Part shown: piece by piece, positions 1 to 8,301 of the stretch
Layout of the letters: each line of letters starts with the position of its first letter
How positions within the stretch are numbered: position 1 is the first letter of the stretch
NCBI RefSeq assembly: GCF_900128445.1
Contig: NZ_LT671417.1
Location: 744,001 to 808,000, forward strand
DNA: 64,000 bases
DNA from: Thermophilibacter provencensis
GTDB lineage: Bacteria; Actinomycetota; Coriobacteriia; Coriobacteriales; Atopobiaceae
Direction of reading: 5' to 3'
Translations under genes and position numbers: made by a program
The notes under the pieces: generated by a model
Databases searched by the model: none
What the model was told of the DNA's origin: nothing
Seen by the model: the letters and a program-made list of their open reading frames with translations, nothing else

Positions 1-981
1 GGTGATGGCCACTTTGGCACCGAGCGGTATCTCGAATTTCGCGTGGTCATAGAGCATGCAGTTGCCGAAGCTCAAGCTGAAATCGTCTGCCGAGATGGGA
101 AATTTACTATGCAGTTCCAGGGCCTTGCTCTGGCGGAACCGCACGGTGCGAATGCTGTCGGGGGCCTCAATCCCTTCGAGCGCTTCGAGGCGCTTCTCCA
201 TGTCCTTAGCCGCCTGGTACATCCTCTTCTGTTTGGTGCCGGTTGCTTTCTGATGCCCCAATCGACCTGCATACTCGTTGCTTTTCTTTGCGCCCTTCTG
301 CTTGGCGTCGACCTGCCGTGCTTTTTTCCGTTGTTTTTCGATGGCGGCTTCAAGGCGCTCGCGCTCGCGCATCGCCTCTTCGTATCGAGCCGCCTGAACT
401 TTGCGCTCTTCTTCTTTCTGTCGCAGATAGTCGGTGTAGTCACCCCAGAATTCGGAAATACCGCCGTCTTTGAGCTCCCAGATCTTGTCCACTACCTGAT
501 CGAGAAAATAACGGTCATGGCTCACAATGAGAAGGGCTCCATCAAATGCCTTGAGTTGTCCGACGAGAAGGCTGATGCCGTCTTGGTCGAGGTGGCTCGT
601 AGGCTCATCAGCAAAGATCGCGCTTGCATGCTGGGAGAGCGCAGAGGCAATCTTGGCGCGCGTCTCCTCTCCGCCGCTCATCGTCTCCTGCGCCACTCCG
701 GCGACGTTGAGACGGGAGAGCATCTCACCACTGTCCTGAGCCGCATCAAGGTCGAGTTCATCGAGTTGGCCGATGAGGGCAATGCTGCCGAAGCGCCTGA
801 CGTCGGCGTCCGCAATGGTAAGATTGCCGCTCAGAATTTTAAGCAGGCTGGTTTTGCCTGCGCCATTGTCTCCCACCAAGCCGATGCGATCGTAGGAGTA
901 GATTTCCAACTCTTCGATATCCAGGATATCGCGGCCGGCATATTCCAAAAAGATGTCTTTAGCTTTGACTATGAGTTCCAT
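1..981 (-). CDS. msr(D): Msr(D)-type ABC-F ribosomal protection protein, 3' end outside the window
   Basis: ABC-F ATPases of the Msr/Mel group bind the ribosomal E site and displace macrolides; they have no membrane domain. The first 327 residues are present, starting MELIVKAKDIFLEYAGRDIL. Seen are a Walker A (GDNGAGKT, residues 37-44), an ABC signature (TMSGGEETRAKIASAL), a Walker B (IFADEPTSHLD), an H-loop (LIVSHDRYFLDQVVDKIWEL) and a charged linker rich in Lys/Arg. The N-terminus closely resembles remembered Msr(D)/Mel. The second nucleotide-binding domain lies beyond base 1. The ATG at 979-981 has AGGCGG upstream. The gene follows the mef-like exporter by 261 bases on the same strand, the classic mef-msr(D) order, so a macrolide resistance role is likely. 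Confidence 0.85.
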   Translation of the reverse strand, partial: MELIVKAKDIFLEYAGRDILDIEELEIYSYDRIGLVGDNGAGKTSLLKILSGNLTIADADVRRFGSIALIGQLDELDLDAAQDSGEMLSRLNVAGVAQETMSGGEETRAKIASALSQHASAIFADEPTSHLDQDGISLLVGQLKAFDGALLIVSHDRYFLDQVVDKIWELKDGGISEFWGDYTDYLRQKEEERKVQAARYEEAMRERERLEAAIEKQRKKARQVDAKQKGAKKSNEYAGRLGHQKATGTKQKRMYQAAKDMEKRLEALEGIEAPDSIRTVRFRQSKALELHSKFPISADDFSLSFGNCMLYDHAKFEIPLGAKVAIT

Positions 982-1242
982 AGGTTGAACCGCCTTTTGT
1001 GTATTAGCCTTTTACTGGAAGCGCAGCCATGCCAAAAAAGATTGCTCACGTCGATTTTTCGCCTTTGCCCAATTGCCGGCGCGAGCGTTTTGACCTTGCG
1101 CAAGCCGGCAAATCCGAAAATGATAGTTGGCGACGAATAAGGAGCGCGATGTGGGATGTCGGTGCAATACCTCGTCGTCGCAAGGGCTTGAAGGCTGACG
1201 CGTGAACCGATGGCTGCTGCCTCTTTTTTTCGAATACTTGGG

Positions 1243-2529
1243 CTATTGAATCCGCCCGGTATCTCTTTTCCCCACGTTTCGGACGCTCGGAGCAAGCAGC
1301 ATAGCCATCGCAAGCAGTACCATGGTCGCTCCAGAGCCGACGAACCATAACGGAGCTCCAAGCAGATCCGCAAAAACGGAGGGAGCTGCGAGGCCCATGG
1401 GCATGGCCCAAGCCATGATGGTTCCGTAGAGGCCGAAAACGCGGCCTAGGTACTCAGGAGGTATCTGCTCCTGCATAAGGGCAGTCTGGGTTCCCGCGTA
1501 CAACGGGGAGCATGCGCCCATAAGAAAGCTCACCGGCAGGAAAGCAGCGAAGAATGACGGGCCGAGCGATCCGGATACGATTGCGGCAATGCCGAAGCCG
1601 GCAATCGCAGCGACCATGGTGAACGACCTATTGCGGAACCCTCCCGTAACCGCCAAGATACCGGACCCAGCCAGCATGCCTGCAGAAAAAAGGATTTCCA
1701 CCAAAGCGGCATCCCCCGTGCTACCGCCAAAATGCCCCAAGGTCATTATTGGGAACAATGCCGCGAGCGGAGAGAACGCGAAAGCGAAGACGAACCCGCA
1801 CCAAAGAAGGGCGAACAGCCCCCTGTACCCCCTAATCAGCTTGTAGCCGTCCGAAATCTCAGAGAAGAGCTCTCGAACCTTATTGGAAAAGGACAAGCTG
1901 CGGTCGGCTTCGTCGAGGCCCCCTGCGTCTATCTGTGCGGCGAGGACGGCTAAAGAAGCGAAAAGCGCTCCCAGCACGTCGAGGACAATCATAGCGGTAA
2001 TGCCCGCCACGGGATAAATCACTGCTGCAAGCGCGGCGCCAAGAATGTATCCGCCGGACTGAATCGCCTGAGTCACCCCCGATAGGCGAACGAGATGCTC
2101 CGGTGGGGCGAGATGGGGCGTGAGAGATTGGGAGGCTGGCGTGTAGAACGAAGTACCAACTGCACGGAGAAACAAGGCGATGAGAATTAGCCATGCAGGT
2201 AAGCTGCCGGCCAACGAGGCAATCACCAAGGCGGCACCCACCGCGGCAATGAAGAGGTCGGCGCCGATGAGGACACGTTTCAAAGGCAGTCTGTCGACAA
2301 GGGCGCCCGCAAGGATTCCGAACAAAGCAATCGGCAGAAAGCCTGCCAGCGATGCTAAGGAGAGGAGAGAAGACGACCCTGTCGTGAGGGCGAGATGCCA
2401 AATAAGACCCATTTGGAGAATCGAACTCGTCAATGTCGAAACGAGCTCCCCGCCCCATACGAAACAAAGCTTGAATTGCCATGAATGGCACAGCAGAGCA
2501 GACCTGCCCCGAGAGGTTTCAAATATCAT
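1243..2529 (-). CDS. mef: Mef-like MFS macrolide efflux protein
   Basis: A 428-residue MFS permease of the Mef family, which exports macrolides by proton antiport. It is recognised by its order of motifs: an N-terminal region like WGGELVSTLTSSILQMG, then LASLAGFLPIALFG, LVDRLPLKRVLIGADL, RAVGTSFYTPASQSLTPHL, and near the end PPEYLGRVFGLYGTIMAWAMP, all matching the remembered Mef(A) pattern. About 12 hydrophobic segments are visible. ATG 2529 is chosen because it gives the family-typical short N-terminus. The longer open frame to 2580 begins with TTG and adds 17 residues unlike Mef. It is transcribed from the promoter at 2670-2698 through an attenuator-like leader and is followed by the ABC-F gene. 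Confidence 0.88.
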   Translation of the reverse strand: MIFETSRGRSALLCHSWQFKLCFVWGGELVSTLTSSILQMGLIWHLALTTGSSSLLSLASLAGFLPIALFGILAGALVDRLPLKRVLIGADLFIAAVGAALVIASLAGSLPAWLILIALFLRAVGTSFYTPASQSLTPHLAPPEHLVRLSGVTQAIQSGGYILGAALAAVIYPVAGITAMIVLDVLGALFASLAVLAAQIDAGGLDEADRSLSFSNKVRELFSEISDGYKLIRGYRGLFALLWCGFVFAFAFSPLAALFPIMTLGHFGGSTGDAALVEILFSAGMLAGSGILAVTGGFRNRSFTMVAAIAGFGIAAIVSGSLGPSFFAAFLPVSFLMGACSPLYAGTQTALMQEQIPPEYLGRVFGLYGTIMAWAMPMGLAAPSVFADLLGAPLWFVGSGATMVLLAMAMLLAPSVRNVGKRDTGRIQ

Positions 2530-2581
2530 GGTTATGTCCAATCGTGAAATGGCGTGCAGAAAAACAGCGCGACGCCACAAC

Positions 2582-2601
2582 AGCGCCGCTTTCTAGGCGC
2601 T
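2582..2601 (-). promoter_or_regulatory. Attenuator-like hairpin overlapping the leader-peptide stop
   Basis: AGCGCC and GGCGCT form a perfect 6-bp stem with an 8-base loop that contains the leader stop codon. No T-tract follows, so it may act on translation or pair alternatively with sequences nearer mef. Confidence 0.5.
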
Positions 2602-2628
2602 CATCCACGTGCGGAAAAGACCAACCAC
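2593..2628 (-). CDS. 11-residue leader peptide of the mef-msr(D) operon
   Basis: A GTG-started mini-ORF encodes MVGLFRTWMSA and then TAG. It has an exceptionally strong Shine-Dalgarno (AAAGGAGG at 2635-2642, 6-base spacer), better than that of the mef gene itself. It sits between the promoter and mef, and its stop codon falls in the loop of the hairpin at 2582-2601. By analogy with erm, mef and msr leaders, drug-stalled translation of this peptide probably controls expression downstream. The analogy is inference; the peptide, ribosome site and hairpin are seen directly. Confidence 0.65.
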   Translation of the reverse strand: MVGLFRTWMSA

Positions 2629-2669
2629 GACACCCCTCCTTTGTTAATTCGGTCTGGCAAACCATGTAA

Positions 2670-2698
2670 TATTAACGAGGCTTGAGTTTGCCTGTCAA
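2670..2698 (-). promoter_or_regulatory. Sigma-70-type promoter for the mef-msr(D) operon
   Basis: On the minus strand there is a consensus -35 TTGACA (2693-2698), a 17-base spacer and a -10 TTAATA (2670-2675; TAATAT is offset by one). Transcription would begin near 2662, giving a leader of about 130 bases that carries the leader peptide and hairpin. Confidence 0.75.
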
Positions 2699-2872
2699 GA
2701 ATCGACCATCGGAAAGGGCAATCCTCTCTGGCCATTCGATTCCTTTTGTATCTATGGCTGCATTTACGTTATGTGGTTATTTATTTCGTTAGAATTCCCA
2801 AGCAAAACGCTTTTATGCACCATGTCTGCGCAAGCGAGAAAAGCCATTTCTAAGCCTCGGTCCACGAAAATG

Positions 2873-3852
2873 TCAACTTGGCTTTTCATTGAGCCGATAC
2901 TTCCAACACCGCTGAAAACGAACCAAACGCGTAGCTCTTGCGTGTCCGCAACTCGCACCATCAAAGTATGCAAGCATCCTGATGAGCAGGATAGCCTCTG
3001 ATCGTCTGTATCTCAATTCGGAACAAAGATCCTGGGAAAAAGGGGATGCGGCGCCGAACGCGAACAATGTGTGTACGCTGTCGAGAAATGAGGCGCGCGC
3101 CGAGAAACCGGTGGTCCATACTCCACGCCGCACCCCCAACTGAGCCTCGTAGGATTGGACCTCTTTAAGCAACGGTTCGAGGTCTTTTTCGCGCTCAGCG
3201 GCGTCCCTGGCCTTGTCTTCGATGCCGGCGAGTTGCTCGGTAATCCAATCGATTACCTGACCGACGTCGTTGTACCTGCCCTCGATCTCGTTTCTTGCCG
3301 CCTGTCGTGCCTCGGCGGGCTTTTGGAGGTAATCGTCATGAAGGGCTGCGTAGGTCCTAGCGATGTCCAGGGCGTTTTTGACCTTCGCCCTCTGGTCGCC
3401 GGCGATCATGGAGGCGATCGATTCCAGCTTGGCGTCGATGCACTGGAGGCTGTCGCTGATTTCGGTCATGTACGCCTGACCGACAACCATCGCCGCTGCG
3501 GCAAGGCCGACGCTGGCGATCTGTGCGGGGCTGACCCCAGCGGCTTTGAGGGAGACGTCGCCGCTCAGGCGACCTTTCGGGTCTCGGACGAGGGCCCTTA
3601 CCGCTTCCGGATCCTTCTTCGAGGCGACGAGGTCCTTAAAGCTGTAGCCTTCGGGAACCTCGACTTTGTAGAGCTGTTTTCCTCGACGAGGTCTATGACG
3701 TCCGAGGCGAGGCCGAGAATGGCGTCCGCCCGCTCTCCGATGCCGACGTTGTTCTCTTTGCCCGCATCGGCGTTCGCGACGAGCCTGATGTTCTCCAAGT
3801 CCTCGACGGGAACGACCTCGACGCTGATTGGCGCAAGTTCTTTGTCGCTCAT
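2873..3852 (-). pseudogene. Frameshifted accessory gene paired with the GIY-YIG-like gene
   Basis: Two reading frames make one protein. It starts MSDKELAPISVEVVPVEDLEN (ATG 3852), reads to ...ASDVIDLVEE, then continues in the next frame as QLYKVEVPEGYSFKDLV... to about 2873. The switch falls in a run of four A on the coding strand (3677-3680); one more A would restore E-E-K-Q-L-Y. The middle part has a short hydrophobic stretch (IASVGLAAAAMVVG) followed by long charged helices. The last 50 residues (after SELRYRRSEA) look unrelated to the rest, so the 3' end may also be damaged. I do not recognise a function. The gene lies 11 bases downstream of the GIY-YIG-like gene, so the two were probably an operon. 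A sequencing error is possible. Confidence 0.6.
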
Positions 3853-3863
3853 GCTCTTAGCGC

Positions 3864-4523
3864 CTATCTCGCCTCATCGGAACGCGCCAGGACGTCCCAT
3901 TTGTTGTACGAGCCCTCGGCCTGAAGATCCCTGACGAGGGCCTCATAGCGGGTCTCGAGGTCTTTCTCCTCACACGGGAAGAGCAGAATCATCATTGGTC
4001 TTTTGAACTTGAAGTCAGCGTAGACGTCGATGTTGCCGAAACCGCAAAGCTGTGTGTATATGCTGAAGCCCATGGATTTGCCGCAACCGACATAGACGTC
4101 CTCGTAGGCGGAAGGGTCTTTCTCTCGTGCCGATTTCATCGTGACGACGGCGTAGCAGCCGGCGATCGCCATGTACCCATCGCTGAGGTCGGCTTCGCTG
4201 GAGACGTTGTTCTCGAAGTTCTCGAAGAAATCTTTTGCGGAGATCGGCGGAAGCGAGCTTGCCACGGCCTTCTTGCGGGATGCCTCGAGTGACTTTTGCT
4301 GCTCCTTCTTGTCTTTGATTGCCCGACCCTTTGAAAGGAATGAGTCCCTGGCTTCTCCCAGGCTATCTGCCGCCTGCTTCCCCCTTTGCTGCCCCCAGTC
4401 GATCAGAGCGGGCCCGTATTTGTTCACAGCGGGCTCAACGAAGGGCAGAACGTCTTTTCCGATGTCGATGGCCCTTTTGACGTCTTGCAGCTTAATCTTT
4501 CCCAATTGCGTACCTCTATTCAT
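3864..4523 (-). CDS. GIY-YIG-like domain protein of the conjugative element cargo
   Basis: A 219-residue protein with an alpha-helical, Lys/Glu-rich N-terminal half and a C-terminal domain (about 110-215) that reads as a GIY-YIG fold: GCYAVV (GIY position), then EDVYVGCG (YIG position), NIDVYADFKF, a Glu in ETRYEALV and an Asn in SYNKWDV. GIY-YIG domains usually cleave DNA. The pattern is read by eye and the family link is moderate. ATG 4523 is preferred to the TTG at 4529. No strong ribosome site precedes it. It is followed by the frameshifted partner gene. Confidence 0.5.
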   Translation of the reverse strand: MNRGTQLGKIKLQDVKRAIDIGKDVLPFVEPAVNKYGPALIDWGQQRGKQAADSLGEARDSFLSKGRAIKDKKEQQKSLEASRKKAVASSLPPISAKDFFENFENNVSSEADLSDGYMAIAGCYAVVTMKSAREKDPSAYEDVYVGCGKSMGFSIYTQLCGFGNIDVYADFKFKRPMMILLFPCEEKDLETRYEALVRDLQAEGSYNKWDVLARSDEAR

Positions 4524-4602
4524 GGACAACCGGAAGCTTATCGAGAAGCAGCCGGCAGCGTCTTGTTTCTATCAAGTGCGTAAATTATCTCACCACATGC
4601 AA

Positions 4603-4634
4603 GACCCCTTGCCGAGATATAGCGGCAAGGGGTC
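4603..4634. repeat. Perfect 12-bp inverted repeat between cargo and sortase module
   Basis: GACCCCTTGCCG (4603-4614) and its exact reverse complement (4623-4634) flank an 8-base loop. Neither strand has a T-run after the stem, so it is a poor intrinsic terminator. It marks the junction between the conjugation/sortase operon and the left cargo. Confidence 0.55.
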
Positions 4635-4672
4635 GAAGGGCCATATTCGGTTGTAGTTTCGATCTGCAAGTC

Positions 4673-4768
4673 CTAGTCTCGGTCGTCGTCGCCGGTTGCG
4701 CAGCAGGCGTAGGCCGTGAGCGTGAGGAGCCCCATGAGGGGCCCTATTCCGAAGGGCGCGAATCCCAT
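4673..4768 (-). CDS. 31-residue hydrophobic peptide encoded after the class B sortase
   Basis: A small ORF starts inside the last 25 bases of the sortase gene and encodes MGFAPFGIGPLMGLLTLTAYA followed by CCATGDDDRD. It has a near-perfect Shine-Dalgarno (AAGGAGGTGGAAAC before ATG 4768). The sequence is a single glycine-rich hydrophobic segment with a Cys-Cys pair and an acidic tail, so it is probably a membrane peptide. Its translational coupling to the sortase suggests that it works with the sortase or surface protein. No function is known to me. Confidence 0.6.
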   Translation of the reverse strand: MGFAPFGIGPLMGLLTLTAYACCATGDDDRD

Positions 4769-5475
4769 GTTTCCACCTCCTTCGCGTAGACCACGGTGCG
4801 GGAGTTGCTCGTCTGGTAGCTGCACGTCACGAAGGCCCAGGCATGCGCGATGTCCGCCGAATCTTCCAGGACGACCTCGCACTGGGACAATTTGTCCCCG
4901 AGGTAGGCGTCGAGCTCCGCAGCGCCGGCGAAGTCGGTCCGCTTGCCCTCTGAGCTCGCGTCGACCACGTCAGCCGCGAAGACCTCGAGCTCGATCGCAT
5001 TCTCGCGGGTGTAGACCCGGATGGTGCGGTGCCCCTCGGCGAAACCGCGCGACGAGTATTGCGCGAGCGGCGCGAACATAGTGCCGTCGGACATGTGGTG
5101 CCCGTAGACGATGACGAGCGGGCTCTCGGCGCCCTGCGCGCACCCGGCGTCGATGTAGGGAGCGCCCCACGCTGATCTTTCGCCGCCGGCGTCGTGCGTG
5201 AGGTAGAAGTCGGGCGATTCGGGCCGGCCCTGGACGATCGGGTAGTCGACGGTCGTGCCCGGCACGTGCACCCAAGCGACGACGGAGGCGGGAAGGGCGT
5301 CCCAGTCGATGCCGCCTCCCGTCTCTTGAGCCTCCATTGCCGCATCCTTTTCCGCAGCAGGCGCCTCGTGCACCCCGTACGGGTTCCTCTCGGGCAGCGG
5401 CAGGACGGCGAGCGCCGCCAGCGCCAGCAACGCCACGGCAATGGCGAGTGCCGTGGCGGCTTTCCCTTTGTTCAT
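4744..5475 (-). CDS. Class B sortase
   Basis: A 243-residue transpeptidase that anchors surface proteins to the cell wall. An N-terminal membrane anchor (residues about 5-26) is followed by the sortase barrel: VAWVHVPGTTVDYPIVQ, the catalytic His in IVYGHHMSDGTMF, the catalytic Cys in AFVTCSYQTSNSR, and the Arg in SNSRTVVYA. It lies 72 bases downstream of the VaFE surface protein with a YAKTG sorting signal, so it is probably that protein's dedicated sortase. The gene contains one copy of the GGGACAAATTGTCCC motif and overlaps the 31-residue peptide. Confidence 0.9.
   Translation of the reverse strand: MNKGKAATALAIAVALLALAALAVLPLPERNPYGVHEAPAAEKDAAMEAQETGGGIDWDALPASVVAWVHVPGTTVDYPIVQGRPESPDFYLTHDAGGERSAWGAPYIDAGCAQGAESPLVIVYGHHMSDGTMFAPLAQYSSRGFAEGHRTIRVYTRENAIELEVFAADVVDASSEGKRTDFAGAAELDAYLGDKLSQCEVVLEDSADIAHAWAFVTCSYQTSNSRTVVYAKEVETWDSRPSE
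4884..4898 (-). repeat. GGGACAAATTGTCCC motif, copy 1 (in sortase)
   Basis: A 15-base near-palindrome (GGGACAA-N-TTGTCCC) in the sortase coding region, read as D-K-L-S. Identical copies in the same codon phase lie in the NlpC/P60 and VirB4 genes of the same element. Confidence 0.7.
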
Positions 5476-5547
5476 GTCCTCCCCCGTTCGCAGGGGAGGC
5501 CCCGGGCGGGCGCCCAGGGCCTCCGGTTCGGTATCGATGCGGCGCCG

Positions 5548-8289
5548 CTACTCTTCCGGCTCTTCGGCAGGCTCTTCGGCTGCCGCGTCCTTGCTTGCGC
5601 CGGCCGTCTTGCGCTTGCGGTACGCGAGCACTCCGCCCGCGCCCGCCGCAGCTGCCAGAGCGATGCCTGCGGCCACGGCGTAGCCGGTGGCGTCGGGGGC
5701 GTCGGCCCCGGTCTTGGCGTAGGGCTCCTCGGGCACCTCGGGCGTGTCGGGGTTGTCCACGACGACGCTCTGCTCGGCGGAGTCGATGTCCTCGTGGGTC
5801 GCAACGACGTTGCCGGCGGAGTCCAGGACCTTCTCGAAGACGACGAGCTCGTCTCCCTCGGCCAGGCCCTCGGTGTCGAACTCGAAGGTCACCTCGACGG
5901 TGCCGGAGGGCGCCTCTGGCTCGAAGGGCGTGCGCGCGGTCACCTCGTTGCCGTCCTTGTCGAGGAACGGCTCTCCGGTGCCCTTGTCCATGAGCGTGCC
6001 CACGGCGATGTAGGTCTCGCCGGGGACGAGGCCCTTGTAGGCCACCGTGTCGACGACCTTTGCCTTGCCGGCCTCGATGACCTGGTCGCCGTCGGCGGCG
6101 TCGGCCGCCTGGGTGCCCACCTCGACGGCGACGTGGACGGTCTGGCCCTCGTCGGAGAGGTCCGCGTGCGACGCCACCTCGGCGCCGTCCTTGCGAAGGC
6201 TCTCGAACACGACCAGGTCGCGGCCGCCGAGCAGGCTCGCGTCGAAGGAGATCTCTACGTCCTGGCTGCCCGTCGAGAGCGCGGGCGCGAACTCGGCCTT
6301 GGCCCCCACGGGCTTGCCCGAGGCATCGGTCACGGGCTCGCCGGTCGCCTTGTCGACGAGGGTTGCCGAGAGCTCGTACTCCTCGCCGGCCTTCAGCCCC
6401 TCGTAGGCCACCGCGTCGACGACCTTGGCCTCGGCGTCGGCCGAGACGTCCTTGTCGCCGTCCGCCCCGTCCTTTGCTGTGGTGGAGATGCGCGGGCCCT
6501 CCTGGTCGTCAAGGCCCATCCACACGGCCTTGGCCACCGTCGAGTCGCGCTCGATCCAGAAGCTCCTGGTGATGAGCTCGAGGCCCTCGTTGGCCTCGCA
6601 GCGCAGCTCGGTCATGGTGTAGGCGCCGTACGGCAGTGCCGCCAGCGAGTCGTCGACCGGCGCCGAGGAGCCGTCCTCGCCGAGCGAGAACCAGATGCCG
6701 GCCTTCGGGTCCATGTCGGCGGCAGCAATCGGGCCCTCATGGCCGAGCAGGGCGTCGTTGGCGTTGGTGTCCCTCGAGTGCCTGTTCCAGCTGCTCGCGG
6801 TGGACGCGTCGCCGTTGCGGTCCGTCACCAGCACGTGCGTCTCGCCGGTGGCCGCGTTCTCGATGGCGAACGGGACCATGAGGCCGGCGTTGTCGGTCTC
6901 GCTCTTCTTGGAGAGCTCGAGGTCGTTGCGCACCACCTGGTCGCGGAACTCGAGCGCGGCGCCGTCCGCGGAGGCGCTCACGATCTCGCCGCCGGTGCGG
7001 ACCTCGAAGGTGCGGGGCTCGCCGTCGGTCAGTAGGTAGCTCCCGTTCGTCGCCGTCTCCCGCACGTCGTAGGTTCCGTACGGCAGTGCGTCGGCCGCGG
7101 TCTGCGCGGTGTAGGCGCCGGCCTCGTCGTTCCATGCGGTGGTCAGCGTGGCCACGGCTTCGCCCGGCTCGTGCCATTCGCCGTCAACGAGGACCTTGTG
7201 CGCCGAGCGGTTCGTGACGGTGAACTCGATCCCGTCGAGGCCGGGGTGCTCGCCAGGCGCCTCCTTGTGGCCGCTGCCCGCGAGCGCCTCGGACGCCTGC
7301 AGCTCCTTGTCGGACTTGGTCACCTGCACGCCGCCGCGGAAGACCTCGTCGGTCACGGGGTCGCCCGTGAGGTCGCGCACCTCGCCGGCCTTCACGGTGA
7401 ACGCGACGGAGGCGTCGCTGGCGTCGTAGCCCTCGGGCGCTCCGGACTCGACGATGCGATAATTGCCTGCGGGAAGTGCGTCGGCGCCGGTCGCGGCGAC
7501 GTGCGATCCGTTCTCGGGCGCGGTCTTGATCGTGGCGCAGACCTCTCCGTCGGCGTAGTACTTGCCGCCGACCAGCACGTACCGGCCGGTCTCGTTAACG
7601 ACGGAGAAGCTCGCGCCGTCGAGCGAGGCGTCGCCCTGGGGCTCTGCGCCCGCCTCGGAGTCCTCTTTGGCGACCTTGACGCCGCCTGCGGACCAGCTGA
7701 AGCTCACGAGCGTCTGTGAGCCGCCGCCGGTCCTGACGCAGAACGCCTCGAACCCGGCGGAGACCCTGCCGGCGCCCGCCTTCATCTTGGCGAAGGTCCC
7801 GCCGATCAGCTCGGATTTCGCCCAGGAGGCGAACTCGGCGCTCGTGCCGTGCGTGGCAGCCGACTCGGACCCAGAGTAGGCGTAGGCGATGAGCACGTGG
7901 CTCGCCGCGGCGTACTTCGCGTCGTCCCAGCCGCCGCCGTCGTACCAGCTGCCCGGGAACATCGACGCGTCGAAGCCGGGAGAGCCGAACGAGTACCAGA
8001 TCGCCGCTGTCACGTCGCCGCTCGGCACGGGGCTCGTCGAGTAGGAGCCCGGCGCGGGCGTCGGGGACGAGGGCTCGGCGCAGTAGGCGATGTTCCCGTC
8101 GGCGCTCATCCACGTGGTGGCGAAGCCGCCGTAGGGGATCTTGCCGCCGATGGACACGTCTACCGTGCTCGGCGCGGCGTAGGCGGGCGAGGCCGCCACG
8201 GAGGCGAGCAGCGCCCCCGCCGCCAGGATGAGCGCCATGGCGCATCGGAGGAGCTTTTCCTGCAGGGTGCAGTCTTTCGCTGCGTTCAT
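5548..8289 (-). CDS. Sortase-anchored VaFE-repeat surface protein with thioester-like N-terminus
   Basis: A 913-residue pilin-like or adhesin-like wall protein. A signal peptide (to about residue 39, ending AYAAPS) precedes a TQXA/thioester-type domain with IAYCAEPSSP (Cys70). Several SpaA/Cna-B-like segments follow (VTKSDKEL..., LELSKKSETDN...). Two VaFE repeats (about 617-735 and 738-853) have the pattern AKVVDAVAYEGL...ATLVDKATGEPV...FESLRKDG...SHAD. The sorting signal is EEPYAKTGAD, then a hydrophobic helix, RKRK and an acidic tail. Such proteins form internal isopeptide or ester bonds and mediate adhesion. The setting in a conjugative element suggests a role in donor-recipient contact. 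The downstream class B sortase should anchor it. Confidence 0.88.
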   Translation of the reverse strand: MNAAKDCTLQEKLLRCAMALILAAGALLASVAASPAYAAPSTVDVSIGGKIPYGGFATTWMSADGNIAYCAEPSSPTPAPGSYSTSPVPSGDVTAAIWYSFGSPGFDASMFPGSWYDGGGWDDAKYAAASHVLIAYAYSGSESAATHGTSAEFASWAKSELIGGTFAKMKAGAGRVSAGFEAFCVRTGGGSQTLVSFSWSAGGVKVAKEDSEAGAEPQGDASLDGASFSVVNETGRYVLVGGKYYADGEVCATIKTAPENGSHVAATGADALPAGNYRIVESGAPEGYDASDASVAFTVKAGEVRDLTGDPVTDEVFRGGVQVTKSDKELQASEALAGSGHKEAPGEHPGLDGIEFTVTNRSAHKVLVDGEWHEPGEAVATLTTAWNDEAGAYTAQTAADALPYGTYDVRETATNGSYLLTDGEPRTFEVRTGGEIVSASADGAALEFRDQVVRNDLELSKKSETDNAGLMVPFAIENAATGETHVLVTDRNGDASTASSWNRHSRDTNANDALLGHEGPIAAADMDPKAGIWFSLGEDGSSAPVDDSLAALPYGAYTMTELRCEANEGLELITRSFWIERDSTVAKAVWMGLDDQEGPRISTTAKDGADGDKDVSADAEAKVVDAVAYEGLKAGEEYELSATLVDKATGEPVTDASGKPVGAKAEFAPALSTGSQDVEISFDASLLGGRDLVVFESLRKDGAEVASHADLSDEGQTVHVAVEVGTQAADAADGDQVIEAGKAKVVDTVAYKGLVPGETYIAVGTLMDKGTGEPFLDKDGNEVTARTPFEPEAPSGTVEVTFEFDTEGLAEGDELVVFEKVLDSAGNVVATHEDIDSAEQSVVVDNPDTPEVPEEPYAKTGADAPDATGYAVAAGIALAAAAGAGGVLAYRKRKTAGASKDAAAEEPAEEPEE

Positions 8290-8301
8290 CTTTCCGCCTC
8301 C

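Noticed and set aside
43-1140. Long plus-strand open frame at the left edge
   Set aside because: It is antisense to the ABC-F gene, whose Walker motifs and start are clear on the minus strand.
2764-2973. Minus-strand ORF of 69 codons near the mef promoter
   Set aside because: It uses a TTG start without a ribosome site and has an in-frame stop just upstream; it may be debris.
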